DNA of 64,000 nt from assembly GCA_965249645.1 (NCBI GenBank), contig CBDFML010000008.1, positions 62,001 to 126,000 on the forward strand, in the 5' to 3' direction. Source of the DNA: CAVOEB01 sp965249645 (GTDB lineage: Bacteria; Pseudomonadota; Alphaproteobacteria; UBA828; JAPUJA01). Below are positions 1 through 7,857 of this stretch, piece by piece; positions within the stretch are counted from its first letter, which is position 1; the number at the start of each line of letters is the position of its first letter. The position numbers and the translations under genes are program-made. The notes under the pieces were generated by a model. That model was not told the origin of the DNA and did no database searches. It saw nothing but the letters and a program-made list of their open reading frames with translations.

Positions 1-162
1 TTGCGGGACCGGCCAGCGCACACCAATGGCGGTTCACGGCCGTACCGGCGCATCGGAAAAGCCCAATGAATTCAATGCCCGGGTTGGAGCCCGGTTTTGC
101 CCGCCCGGGCGAGCGATATTCGAACTTCTGAAACTCGAGAATCCGCTAACCTATTGAAACTT

Positions 163-615
163 CTACGGTCTGAAATCCCGTACCGAATCGGCGCAGTCAA
201 CAGTCGCGGAGAATATGAGCGGAGAGAGAGCGGATTCGGGCCGAAACGCGGGACCGGCGGTCAACGGTCGTAGGCCGAAACCCGCGCGGACGCTGGGCGT
301 TTCGGCACTGCCCGGCGCTGCGGGAGAGAGTTCGGCTGTAAGGCTTGGCGGTGGGCGCAGTCTGCTGCGAACTCGTCTCTGCAGAAAGCCCCTGCAGGGA
401 GGTCCGGTTGTCCGGGATTGTCCGGGATTTGGCGAGATGTCGAACGGCCCGGTGCCGGTTCCGGGGAGGCCGCCATGGATGTCCGCGTAGAGCCCGAGAA
501 CGTCGCCGGTGACGGGCGGGCCGGGTGCAATCCGATCCCCCGTGCAGGCCGCGAGCAGGGGAACCGCCGCCGGTCCCGCCGTGAGCAGGAGGGTCCATCG
601 CCCGGCTCTCCTCAC
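163..615 (-). CDS. possible short lipoprotein, unknown
   Basis: A 150-residue frame starts with GTG 30 bp downstream of the bactofilin gene on the same strand. Its N-terminus has basic residues, a hydrophobic stretch and then Leu-Ala-Ala-Cys at about residues 21-24, which fits a lipobox (signal peptidase II). The rest is rich in Pro, Gly and Arg and resembles no family I recognise. It could be a degraded or chance frame in GC-rich DNA. A small tandem duplication (ttgtccggga-type) lies inside it near position 415. Only the signal-like start and the position behind bactofilin support it. Confidence 0.3.
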   Translation of the reverse strand: MRRAGRWTLLLTAGPAAVPLLAACTGDRIAPGPPVTGDVLGLYADIHGGLPGTGTGPFDISPNPGQSRTTGPPCRGFLQRRVRSRLRPPPSLTAELSPAAPGSAETPSVRAGFGLRPLTAGPAFRPESALSPLIFSATVDCADSVRDFRP

Positions 616-644
616 CGCCCGCGCACGATGGGCCGCTCCGGGGC

Positions 645-1256
645 TCAGTCCGGCTTGGAGGAGCCGCTCCCGCCGCCCGGCTTGGCGCCGACCAGCGTTT
701 CGACCTCCGCGGCCCGCTCGTCGCCCACCGCGAGCCGGTCCGAGACTTCGCCGCCCGGCTCGATTTCGATCTTGCCGTAAAAGATCTCGCCGCCGACCTT
801 GCCGCCGGCCCGCACGATGAGCCGTTTGCGTGCGACGAGGCTGCCCGAAAACTCTCCCGAGATGTCCGCTTCCTCGACTTCCACCAAGCCCGAGAACCGG
901 CCGCTTTGCGCGATCTGGATCTCGCGCCCGTTGCGCAGGTTGGCGTCGACCGTGCCCTCGACCACGAGCAGATCGCAGGTCGCGATCTCACCCGACATCT
1001 CGGTGTCCTTACCCACGGTCAGGCGCGTGTTCTCCGAACGCGAGAGGGAACCGTCCTCGGCGGGCCGGGAGATCGGCGGGATGTCCGCGAGCCGGCGGGG
1101 GGTCTCGGGCATGCCGGGCAACGCCGGCGTCAGAGGCTCGGGGGTGGTCGGGGTCGGCGCATGAGCCGGCTCGGCCACGCTCTCCGGCTCATCGTCGTCG
1201 GGCACCGCTTCCGGCACGGGTCTGGCGCCCTCCTTGTCTTTCTTTCGGTCGAGCAT
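645..1256 (-). CDS. bactofilin (polymer-forming cytoskeletal protein)
   Basis: Bactofilins polymerise without nucleotide into filaments that localise cell-wall or stalk functions at the inner membrane. After an acidic, Pro-rich N-terminal third comes the beta-helical bactofilin (DUF583) core, with regular Gly/Val/Ile repeats such as VEGTVDANL, ISGEFSGSL and VGGEIFYGKIEIEPGGEV, and then a short Gly/Ser-rich tail. The start chosen is the ATG at 1256 (MLDRKKDKEG), preceded by an AAAGGA ribosome site. The frame stays open upstream to 1373, but that extension has no family similarity. The possible lipoprotein lies 30 bp downstream. Confidence 0.85.
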   Translation of the reverse strand: MLDRKKDKEGARPVPEAVPDDDEPESVAEPAHAPTPTTPEPLTPALPGMPETPRRLADIPPISRPAEDGSLSRSENTRLTVGKDTEMSGEIATCDLLVVEGTVDANLRNGREIQIAQSGRFSGLVEVEEADISGEFSGSLVARKRLIVRAGGKVGGEIFYGKIEIEPGGEVSDRLAVGDERAAEVETLVGAKPGGGSGSSKPD

Positions 1257-1380
1257 GGTCTCTGTCCTTTCGCTTCGCCATTCGCGGGTTCGGCACGTGC
1301 CCCGGGGTCCGAGCGGGTTATCCCAGCGTGCGGCCGTCCGCCGCTTCGTGCCGCCGCATGCCATGACAGACATGCACCAT

Positions 1381-1524
1381 TTAGGCGGTCGCGAGGACCG
1401 GTGCGACGAGGTTCGCTCCGGCCGTGGCGAACAGTAAGGTGATCACCACGCCCGCTACAATCACTTTGATTCGATGGCGCCGGCGAAACGCCCGGGTCTC
1501 CTTGAAACTGACTCGCCGGCCCAA
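1381..1524 (-). CDS. possible small single-span membrane protein
   Basis: A 47-codon frame has a TTG start, a basic N-terminal part (ETRAFRRRHRIK) and then one hydrophobic segment (VIVAGVVITLLFATAGANLV), ending at TAA. The basic-then-hydrophobic pattern is what an inner-membrane micropeptide with its N-terminus inside would show. No strong ribosome site precedes it and it resembles nothing I recognise, so it may be chance. It lies between bactofilin and the next hypothetical gene. Confidence 0.2.
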   Translation of the reverse strand: MGRRVSFKETRAFRRRHRIKVIVAGVVITLLFATAGANLVAPVLATA

Positions 1525-1643
1525 AACAGCAAGTATGGTCAGAACACAGCGAGCCGCGGGAAAGCTGAAAGGCTAACAATCAAGCGGTCAGCAAAGAAAT
1601 CGCCGGGAATCCGTCCGAACGCCGCTCCCGCGCGCAGGTCTCG

Positions 1644-1934
1644 TCAGTTCTTCTCATTCTTGATGATGACGAAACCGGGCGCACCCTTGCCCTTCGCACG
1701 GCGGATCGTATAGCCCCGGTTGCCCAGTCGAAACGACTTGTCATGTTCCAGACCGGAAACCGCCTCGCGGATCTTCTCCGCAACCGGGTCGCGTCTCCCG
1801 GTTACCTTCCCGGCCGACAGCTGTTCGTGCCATTTCGAGAACACATCGTCGCCAAGCTCGTCGCCCACGGAATTACGCAGAGCGTTCAGCTTTCTCAAGT
1901 GGCCTTTGGACAAGGTTGCTTCATCGATTGCCAT
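1644..1934 (-). CDS. hypothetical protein, 96 aa
   Basis: This small charged protein begins MAIDEATLSKGHLRKLNALR and ends in a basic, Gly-rich stretch (RRAKGKGAPGFVIIKNEKN). I do not recognise the family. Start ATG 1934 is preferred over the longer frame to 2003 because AAGGA lies about 11 nt upstream and the extension looks random. The protein is hydrophilic, with no signal or membrane segment. Mixed helix with a basic tail would fit a small nucleic-acid or protein binder, but that is a guess. An IS5-family element begins about 100 bp upstream of its start. Confidence 0.5.
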   Translation of the reverse strand: MAIDEATLSKGHLRKLNALRNSVGDELGDDVFSKWHEQLSAGKVTGRRDPVAEKIREAVSGLEHDKSFRLGNRGYTIRRAKGKGAPGFVIIKNEKN

Positions 1935-2032
1935 GATCGGGAGATCCTTCTTGATGACAGGTCTTGATACTGGGTTGTTATCTGTGTGTCCGCAAGCGGC
2001 CATGTTACTGGATTGCGAGGTGCTGCAGACTA

Positions 2033-2875
2033 GGGTCTGTTGAGATTCAGGATTCCCAAAACCTTTAATTCGTGATTCAAGTTTTCATTTACAGGAGGTT
2101 TGAGTGATCGAAGAGCGTTTTATCATCATGGCTCGTCAAGGGGCGTTGATTGAGCCGCATTGTCTGGGCAAGAAGAGTGACCCCGGCCGTACTGGTGGGG
2201 ATGGGCGGTTGTTTCTGGAGGCCGTGCTGTGGATTGCGCGCACTGGAAGCCCATGGCGTGATTTGCCGCCCGGTTTCGGGAATTGGAATACGGTGTTCAA
2301 GCGTTTTCGCCACTGGGTCAAGGCGGATGTTTTTAAACGGATATTTGATGTCGTGTCGGATGAAGCGGATATGGAGTTCGCAATGATTGACGGCACGATT
2401 GTCAGGGTCCACCGCCACGGCCAGGGCGCAAAAGGGGGACTCAGAGCCAGGCCATAGGCAAGTCAAGGGGCGGTCTGACGACCAATATCCTGGCCCTCAC
2501 TGATAGCTTGGGCAATCTGGTGCGCTTTGTTCTGATGCCTGGACAACGACACGATAGCGTAGGCGTTGCCCCGCTCATCAGAGACCTCGATTTCGGCGGC
2601 CTGATTGCCGACAAGGAGTTCGACGCGAACTGGATCATTGAGGCTATGAACGCGCGCGGGGCGCAAATCGTGATCTCACAGCGCCCGCAGCGTCTCCAGC
2701 CACTGGACATTGATGACGAGATCTATAAATGGCGCCACTTGATCGAAAACTTCTTCTGCAAACTCAAGGAGTTCAAACGCATCGCCCTGCGAAGCGACAA
2801 AACCGACGAAAGCTTCGAGTCCATGATTTATGCTTGCTCCGCAATCATCAATTCACGATGAATCTCCACAGACCC
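2033..2875 (+). mobile_element. IS5-family element (IS427-like), 843 bp
   Basis: Near-perfect terminal inverted repeats of about 17 bp (GGGTCTGTTGAGATTCA on the left, one mismatch on the right) bound a transposase gene in two frames. The element is flanked by TA on both sides (2031-2032 and 2876-2877), the short target duplication usual for this group. The right end forms part of the stop codon of the neighbouring Rieske gene. The element appears complete and could be active if the transposase frameshift works. Confidence 0.9.
2104..2861 (+). CDS. IS5-family transposase, two frames joined by -1 frameshift
   Basis: DDE transposase of the IS5/IS427 group. The first frame (2104-2457) has the N-terminal region (GSPWRDLPPGFGNWNTVFKR) and the first acidic motif (AMIDGTIVRVH). 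The second frame continues (IGKSRGGLTTNILALTDS) through the second Asp region (LIADKEFDANW) and the final Glu region (RHLIENFFCKLKEFKR) to 2861. The frames meet at an A4G5 run (2430-2438), where a -1 slip gives one complete protein of about 250 residues. This group commonly uses programmed frameshifting here, so the gene is probably intact rather than broken. RBS AGGAGG lies just before the GTG/ATG start region. Confidence 0.85.
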
Positions 2876-4107
2876 TAATGCGAGGGCGTTGCGGACAACG
2901 TTTCGAGCACGTCGACGACATGCTTCTCGAAATAGTGGGCCGTTCCTTCCCAGAACGGCGAAAACTTGGCTCCGTCGGCAACCGGCGAGACATGCCCCGC
3001 CTGTTGCAGTTCGAGCGCGGCGGCGTCCTGTTCGGTGATCAACGTCCAGTCTGCCAGCAAGGAGTCTCGATCGGTTTCTCGCTCGGCGGCGCTCGCGGCT
3101 TCGGCTTCGACGAAAAGGGCGATCTCGATACGGCTCCGGTCGACCGCGAGCGGCGTGCAGATCATGGTAAGGATGTGGTTGGGAAAGATGACCACCGACG
3201 TGTTGGGGAACAGCGAAAAGATGTCCGCGCTGCGCGCAAATGTGTCGGGCGGGCCCGGGAGCAGCGGCAATTCATCGCCAAGGCTGTAGTCGCGATCATC
3301 CATGGGCGTCGAAATGCCCATACAGTTGCCGAACAGATGCTCATCGAAAGTGTCGTTATCCATCCTCTTTTCGCCGGTCGCCTCGTCGGTCACCATATTG
3401 ACGATCTGCGGGTGGATGAAAGGTTCGTGGTAAGGCTCGAGAACGCCCAGGGCGTGCAGCTTCCAGTTCGTCTTTATCGTCCAATCTCGAATCGCAAAGG
3501 GCGTCAGGGCGTCGAAGTCGAAAACCTTCCAGCGGTCCCGTAGAAAGCGGAAATTCTCGTCGAAGGGCGGGGTCTCGTTGGACAGGGTGACGAATACGAT
3601 GCCGCACCAGATCTTGGAGCGTACCCGGACCAGGCAGTCCTCGGCCCGGTCCTCGCGCCCGTCCCAGAGGGGGCGCGAGCGGAGTTCCCCGTCCAGGTTC
3701 CACGTCCAGGAATGGTAGCTGCAGCGGAGCGTGCGCGCTCGTTCGAGAGGTTTCGTCACGACGATGGTGCCGCGATGGCGGCAGACATTGTGAAATGCGC
3801 GGATCTCGCCATCGTCGCCGCGGACCAGAACCAACGGCAGGCCGGCGACGGTCGCGGGCAGCGCATCACCGGCGTCGGGGATGGCGGCGGCGTAGGCCAC
3901 GCTCATCCACTGGCGTGGCAGGAGCTGCTCGGTTTCGAAACGAAAGAATTCGGCGTCGCTATAGACGACCCGCGGCAAACCGCTGGCCTCCTTGATCGGG
4001 CGACGCAAGGCATCGATCGCGGCCGGGTCCAGAAAATCGCCCAGAGACCGGTCGGATTTACGCCCGGCTTCTCGGGACTCGTCGAGGCGCGTTTCGGCGT
4101 CACGCAT
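2875..4107 (-). CDS. Rieske non-heme iron oxygenase, alpha subunit (A)
   Basis: Oxygenase component of a two-component ring-hydroxylating or N-demethylating system. The N-terminal Rieske centre has C-x-H and C-x2-H (NVCRHRG and RCSYHSW, 17 residues apart). The C-terminal catalytic domain shows the E/D-x2-H-x4-H iron motif (LEPYHEPFIHPQ). Overall it resembles the betaine, carnitine and stachydrine demethylase branch, but the substrate cannot be read from sequence. Start ATG 4107 is preferred; TTG 4122 would add five residues. It lies about 50 bp downstream of a paralogous Rieske gene, probably in one operon. The stop codon TAG is completed by the first base of the adjacent IS5 element. No reductase gene is next to it. 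Confidence 0.85.
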   Translation of the reverse strand: MRDAETRLDESREAGRKSDRSLGDFLDPAAIDALRRPIKEASGLPRVVYSDAEFFRFETEQLLPRQWMSVAYAAAIPDAGDALPATVAGLPLVLVRGDDGEIRAFHNVCRHRGTIVVTKPLERARTLRCSYHSWTWNLDGELRSRPLWDGREDRAEDCLVRVRSKIWCGIVFVTLSNETPPFDENFRFLRDRWKVFDFDALTPFAIRDWTIKTNWKLHALGVLEPYHEPFIHPQIVNMVTDEATGEKRMDNDTFDEHLFGNCMGISTPMDDRDYSLGDELPLLPGPPDTFARSADIFSLFPNTSVVIFPNHILTMICTPLAVDRSRIEIALFVEAEAASAAERETDRDSLLADWTLITEQDAAALELQQAGHVSPVADGAKFSPFWEGTAHYFEKHVVDVLETLSATPSH

Positions 4108-4155
4108 CGCGCGGCGCCCCAATGGCGGTCCGTGTTTTCGGTTCCGACGGGCTCG

Positions 4156-5367
4156 TCACATCAGCTCCCGAACATAGCGCTGCTGGAAGAAGTGCACCAT
4201 CTCCTCGCCGAACGACCAGAACTTGACGTCGTCGGACACAATCGAGTGTCGGGCTTCCTGTTGGGCCTCCGTGGCCATGACATCCTGATCGTTGACCTGG
4301 CCCCAGAACCCCGCGGCCTGTTCTCGCTTCTTTTCGGTCTCGGCATCGGCGGGATGATCCCCGGGAAAGTAGACCGCCGCCTTGAGCAGGGTCTTGTCGG
4401 GCGCGAGCGGCAGCCACATCAGAGTGACGGTGTGGTCGGTCAGCACGCCCATCGCAACGTTCGGGAACAGGGTCAGGATATAGGTCCGGTGGTCGAAATC
4501 TGGCTTGCTGCCGACCCGTTCGAGCCCCTCGGGCCAGCCCGTCTGCCGGTGCCCGATCACCCAGTCCGTCGCCAGCCAGATCGACTTGTCCTTCAGTTTT
4601 ATGACGCATTCTTCGACAATGTTGTTGGGCTGCGGTGCCCGGCCCGGGTGATCGGGATGACGCCAGCGAAGCTGCGGATGGATGAACGGTTCGTGGTAGA
4701 AGTCGAGCAGGCCCTCGACGCCAAGCTTCCAGTTGCAGTTGGAAATCTGCTCTTCGGTGATGGTGGCATTCAGTCCGTCCCAGTCATAGCGGCCCCAGTC
4801 CTCGACCGAGGCCGCGAAGTTGTCCTTGAGCGGCGGTGCCTCGCCGGAAATATCCAGATAGACCATGTCGCGCAAAACGTCGCGGCGGATCGGCACCAGG
4901 CCGTTGGTCGCCCGGTCGATGGACTCGGAGATCGGCGGGGGCTTGCCGGCTTTCTCGCTGTCCCAGAACGGCGTCGTGAGCAGGCCGCCGTCAATGTCGT
5001 ACGTCCAGGCATGATAGATGCAGCGAAACCGCGTCATCGCCTTTTCCGGCTCGAGAAGAACCTTGGTGCCCCGGTGCCGGCAGACGTTGTGGAACGCCCG
5101 CACGTCGCCGCTCTTGCCGCGCGCCACGATCACCGGAATTCCCGCAACCGAGAGCGGAATGGCGTCGCCCGGCTCGGAGACCTGGTGCGTGAAACACACG
5201 CCCATCCAACTCCGGCGAAACAGCTCACGCTGTTCGAACTCGAAGAACTCTTGGCTGGTGTAGACGAAGGGCGGCAGGCCGACTGCTTCGCCGATCGGCC
5301 GGTCGAGCGCGTCGAGGCGCGCGTTGGGAATGAAATCCCGTATCGATTGCCGTGGTTCGCTGAGTAT
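4156..5367 (-). CDS. Rieske non-heme iron oxygenase, alpha subunit (B)
   Basis: Paralogue of the downstream Rieske gene. It has Rieske ligands NVCRHRG and RCIYHAW and the catalytic motif LLDFYHEPFIHPQ. The first ATG in frame (5205) is too late: conserved sequence continues upstream (RDFIPNARLDALDRPIGEAVGLPPF in pieces, then EFFEFEQRELFRRSW) and matches the N-terminus of the paralogue. The frame is open to a TAG near 5397 and has no ATG, GTG or TTG there. A strong GGGGAGGA site ends 6 nt before an ATA codon at 5367-5365, so initiation at ATA (or a mutated ATG) is proposed. Likely first gene of a two-gene oxygenase operon. A GMC-oxidoreductase remnant lies upstream. Confidence 0.8.
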   Translation of the reverse strand: MLSEPRQSIRDFIPNARLDALDRPIGEAVGLPPFVYTSQEFFEFEQRELFRRSWMGVCFTHQVSEPGDAIPLSVAGIPVIVARGKSGDVRAFHNVCRHRGTKVLLEPEKAMTRFRCIYHAWTYDIDGGLLTTPFWDSEKAGKPPPISESIDRATNGLVPIRRDVLRDMVYLDISGEAPPLKDNFAASVEDWGRYDWDGLNATITEEQISNCNWKLGVEGLLDFYHEPFIHPQLRWRHPDHPGRAPQPNNIVEECVIKLKDKSIWLATDWVIGHRQTGWPEGLERVGSKPDFDHRTYILTLFPNVAMGVLTDHTVTLMWLPLAPDKTLLKAAVYFPGDHPADAETEKKREQAAGFWGQVNDQDVMATEAQQEARHSIVSDDVKFWSFGEEMVHFFQQRYVRELM

Positions 5368-5475
5368 GGCGTCTTCCTCCCCGCGGCCGCTTCTCTATCG
5401 GCCGACTGTGCCGGACGGCGCCGCAACGGAACGCGTCCGCAGCATCACATATCCAGCCTACCATAACCGAGTAGC

Positions 5476-5496
5476 GTCAACTGTCGAACTTGACAG
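5476..5496. promoter_or_regulatory. dyad upstream of Rieske genes, possible operator
   Basis: GTCAA at 5476-5480 and TTGAC at 5490-5494 form an inverted repeat with a nested CTGTC/GACAG pair, about 110-120 bp upstream of the Rieske B start. Size and symmetry suit a dimeric regulator. This is position and symmetry only; no cognate regulator gene lies nearby. Confidence 0.3.
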
Positions 5497-5522
5497 CTAC
5501 CAGATCGGGTAGGGGCTGCAGG

Positions 5523-5925
5523 TCACCCCGCCGTCCGGTGATAGTAGACGGGCGCGTTCTCGGGCGCTGGCGCATCGTTGCCCAGCACCAGATCGGCGGC
5601 CTTTTCCGCCATCATGATGGTCGGGGCGTTGAGCTTGCCGCTGACGATCGACGGCATGATCGAACTGTCGACCACCTTCAATCTCTCGATGCCGTGCACC
5701 CGGCATTGGCCGTCGACTACGGCCATCTCATCCGAGCCCATCTTGCACGTCCCGCACGGTGATAAGAGGTCGCGGCTGCGGAGCGGATGAAGTCGTCGAT
5801 CTCCGCGTCGGTTTGCACGGCCGCTCCCGGCTCAAGCTCCGCGCCCCGATAGCGGTCGAACGCACGTTGCGCGAATATCGCGCGGGCCACCATGAACGCC
5901 CGGCGGAGGTCCAGGCGGTCGCGAA
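5523..5925 (-). pseudogene. GMC oxidoreductase (choline-dehydrogenase-like), C-terminal remnant
   Basis: The C-terminal domain of a FAD-dependent GMC oxidoreductase is recognisable: DLRRAFMVARAIFAQRAFDRYRG, then SYH, then CGTCKMGSD, then VDSSIMPSIVSGKLNAPTIM. The conserved SYHPCGTCKMG block is broken by a one-base deletion near 5759, so the two halves lie in different frames. The 5' part of the gene is missing because an IS6-family element starts at 5926. The family oxidises choline and other alcohols; a role next to the two Rieske demethylases would fit betaine or choline catabolism (inference). Non-functional. Confidence 0.75.
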
Positions 5926-6730
5926 GGCATTGTCAGAGTAAATGTGCTTGAGCCGGGAAGGGGAGTTCAATAGCCTCAAGCGATGCGAAATCCCTTCCGT
6001 TATTTCAATAGTTCTCCCGAGGTAATTCGCCTCGCGGTGATGTTGTACATCCGGTATCCGCTGTCGCTACGGCAAGTCGAGGATCTCCTGTTCGAGCGTG
6101 GCGTCGACATCTGCCACGAGACGGTGGGTTTCTGGTGGAACCGGTTCGGTCCGATGTTCGCGGCAGAGATCAGGAAGCGGCGGGTTCACAATCAGTTGTT
6201 TTCGCAATGGCGCTGGCACCTGGACGAGGTATTCGTGCGGATCAATGGAGAGATGCACTATCTGTGGCGTGCTGTGGATCACGAAGGCGAGATGCTTGAA
6301 GTCTTCACCACAAAGCGCCGGGATCGCAGGGCTGCTCTGAAGTTCCTGAAGTGTGCAATGAAGCGCTACGGCCGGCCAGAAGTAATCGTGACGGACCGGC
6401 TCCGTTCGTACGGTGCCGCGATGAAAGAGATTGGGGTCGAGGATCGTCGGCTTTGCGGTCGGTGGCTCAACAATCGAGCTGAAAACTCACACCAACCGTT
6501 TCGCAGACGAGAGGGAGCGATGGCCAGGTTCAGAGACATCAAGACCCTGCAGAAATTCGCCGCCGCCCACGCCTCGATCCACAATCATTTCAACCAGGAA
6601 CGTCATCTTTACAACCGCGGGAGCTTCAAATTCAATCGCTCGGCCACCTTGGCCGAGTGGCGCCAACTTGCAGTCTGAGAGCCCTCGATCGTTGGTTCCA
6701 CGGGTCCCATCCAGTTAGTCTGACAATGCC
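5926..6730 (+). mobile_element. IS6-family element, copy A, 805 bp
   Basis: The terminal inverted repeat is GGCATTGTCAGA on both ends, around one transposase gene. No 8-bp target duplication is seen (left flank gtcgcgaa, right flank catcgacg), which points to IS6-type replicative cointegrate or deletion events. Its left end truncates a GMC oxidoreductase and its right end abuts the interior of an IS21-family istB. An equally long copy lies at 12019-12823. Confidence 0.85.
5983..6678 (+). CDS. IS6-family transposase, copy A
   Basis: 231-residue DDE transposase of the IS6/IS26 family. The N-terminal helix-turn-helix region (YPLSLRQVEDLLFERGV) is followed by the catalytic motifs WHLDEVFVRI, VIVTDRLRSYG and NRAENSHQPFRRRE (D, D, E). 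Length is typical and the frame intact. The sequence is identical to copy B until the last 17 or so residues, where several substitutions cluster. Confidence 0.92.
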   Translation: MRNPFRYFNSSPEVIRLAVMLYIRYPLSLRQVEDLLFERGVDICHETVGFWWNRFGPMFAAEIRKRRVHNQLFSQWRWHLDEVFVRINGEMHYLWRAVDHEGEMLEVFTTKRRDRRAALKFLKCAMKRYGRPEVIVTDRLRSYGAAMKEIGVEDRRLCGRWLNNRAENSHQPFRRREGAMARFRDIKTLQKFAAAHASIHNHFNQERHLYNRGSFKFNRSATLAEWRQLAV

Positions 6731-6992
6731 CATCGACGAGCTCGGCTTCGTGCCGCTGTCCAAGACCGGCGCCGAGCTCCTGTTCGAGGTGTTCAGCCAG
6801 CGCTACGAGCGGGGCTCGACCCTGGTCACCACCAATCTGCCCTTCGACGAATGGACCGAGGTGTTCGGCTCCGAGCGCCTCACCGGCGCTCTCCTCGAGC
6901 GCCTCACCCACCACGTCAACATCCTCGAGATGAATGGCGAGAGCTACAGGCTCAACCAGAGCCGCAGGCGTCAAACCCCGACGGCGAACTGA
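6731..6992 (+). pseudogene. istB fragment (IS21 ATP-binding helper), 5' truncated
   Basis: Encodes only the last third of IstB (DELGFVPLSKTGAELLFEVF to RRRQTPTAN), matching residues from about 172 onward of the intact copy at 28482-29246. The Walker A region is missing and the IS6 element occupies the upstream side, so no functional helper ATPase can be made. Confidence 0.85.
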
Positions 6993-7159
6993 ACCGACCA
7001 CCCAGCCCACGCTTGACCCCGTGGGCCCACAGGTCCCTCCCGCGCACGCCGCCGCGTCGGCCTGTTGAGGGCACGCCGCGTCGCACGCGGGGCCCTCCCA
7101 TGGACTACGGGGACAAGCCCGCAGCCGCCAAGTGGTCCCTTTTTGCTCCGCCGTTGACA
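6731..7159 (+). mobile_element. IS21-family element remnant (right end only)
   Basis: This is nearly identical to the right part of the complete IS21-family element (from about 28993 to 29437). It starts abruptly at the IS6 boundary and ends in the same terminal sequence (ctccgccgttgaca). It lacks a 24-bp stretch present in the complete copy, corresponding to one of the direct terminal repeats (aagtggtccctt-type). Confidence 0.85.
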
Positions 7160-7647
7160 CATGATCGATAAACACAGCAAAGGCCGGGCATTTATTAGCT
7201 TTAGAATTGCGCCCGCGCCTGGCGAACTTGGAGCCCGTTCTATGTCAGAAGCGGACGTGCCGGTGACCCTGCTACGATGTCTGCCGGTAGCCACAAGCGG
7301 ACATTGAGGCCGGGCTCCCCGAGTGCCCACCGATGGCTAGGAATGGTTTAATGGTGGCTCAGCAATCGAATGGTCGAGCCCTGATGGTGCGGCGGCTTGT
7401 CGAGCTACATCGATCAATAGCCGCAGCGGCGTCAAAGATTCACAGAGCCGTAAGGGAAGGCAGTTCTCGACGCATCGTATTTGTTAGCAAATCTAACAAA
7501 AGACCATAGGAAATATCGTTTCTCTGCTCCTGTTGTCGGTGCCTCCGTTGTGACATTAGCTCTCCCGGCCCCAAATCTTCTGACAACGGACAGGCAAGAT
7601 CGCTCGTCCAAGTGCCAAGCGGGACTCTCAATCCAGCCTTGTGTGAT
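7160..7647. other. intergenic stretch without supported genes
   Basis: About 490 bp between the IS21 remnant and a crotonase fragment. The only structures I see are copies of a GCGGAC palindrome family (7247-7258 and 7277-7304). Short frames here have no ribosome site or family similarity. Confidence 0.5.
7277..7304. repeat. dispersed GTCCGC/GCGGAC palindrome
   Basis: ATGTCTGC and GCGGACAT flank a 12-nt loop. A further half copy (AGAAGCGGACGT) lies 25 bp upstream. Same family as the palindromes near 11.9, 14.2 and 24.9 kb. Confidence 0.6.
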
Positions 7648-7800
7648 CTATGCTGCGTCCGTAAGCTCGTCCGCGCCGAGCAGGTCGGTAAGGATGCCGA
7701 AGCACATGGCCTTTTCGGCATCGATAATCTCGCACGTCAGCAGCAGGTCCTTGGCCTGGCGCATTCCCATGACCCGGCAAATCCCGTAGCAGGAAAATGC
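7648..7800 (-). pseudogene. enoyl-CoA hydratase/isomerase (crotonase) C-terminal fragment
   Basis: On the minus strand the frame reads GICRVMGMRQAKDLLLTC, then EIIDAEKAMCFGILTDLLGADEL, ending at TAG. This is the crotonase-family block after the oxyanion-hole region (typically RxxGxxxAxxLLLTGxxxxAxxAxxxGLV). The upstream catalytic half is absent: the frame runs into a hairpin and the solute-binding protein gene. A remnant with no function expected. Confidence 0.6.
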
Positions 7801-7826
7801 GATGCTGACCTGCGGCGGTCAGCATC
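7793..7826 (-). terminator. intrinsic terminator after the PotD-like gene
   Basis: GATGCTGACC and GGTCAGCATC (7801-7810 and 7817-7826) form a perfect 10-bp stem with a 6-nt loop. On the minus strand it is followed by GCATTTTCC. It sits 32 bp after the stop of the solute-binding protein gene. Confidence 0.6.
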
Positions 7827-7857
7827 GCGTAGGCAGGAGGAAGAAAAGTAGCGGGGC

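Noticed and set aside
197..991. 264-residue Arg/Ser-rich minus-strand frame
   Set aside because: Out-of-frame shadow of bactofilin with biased composition.
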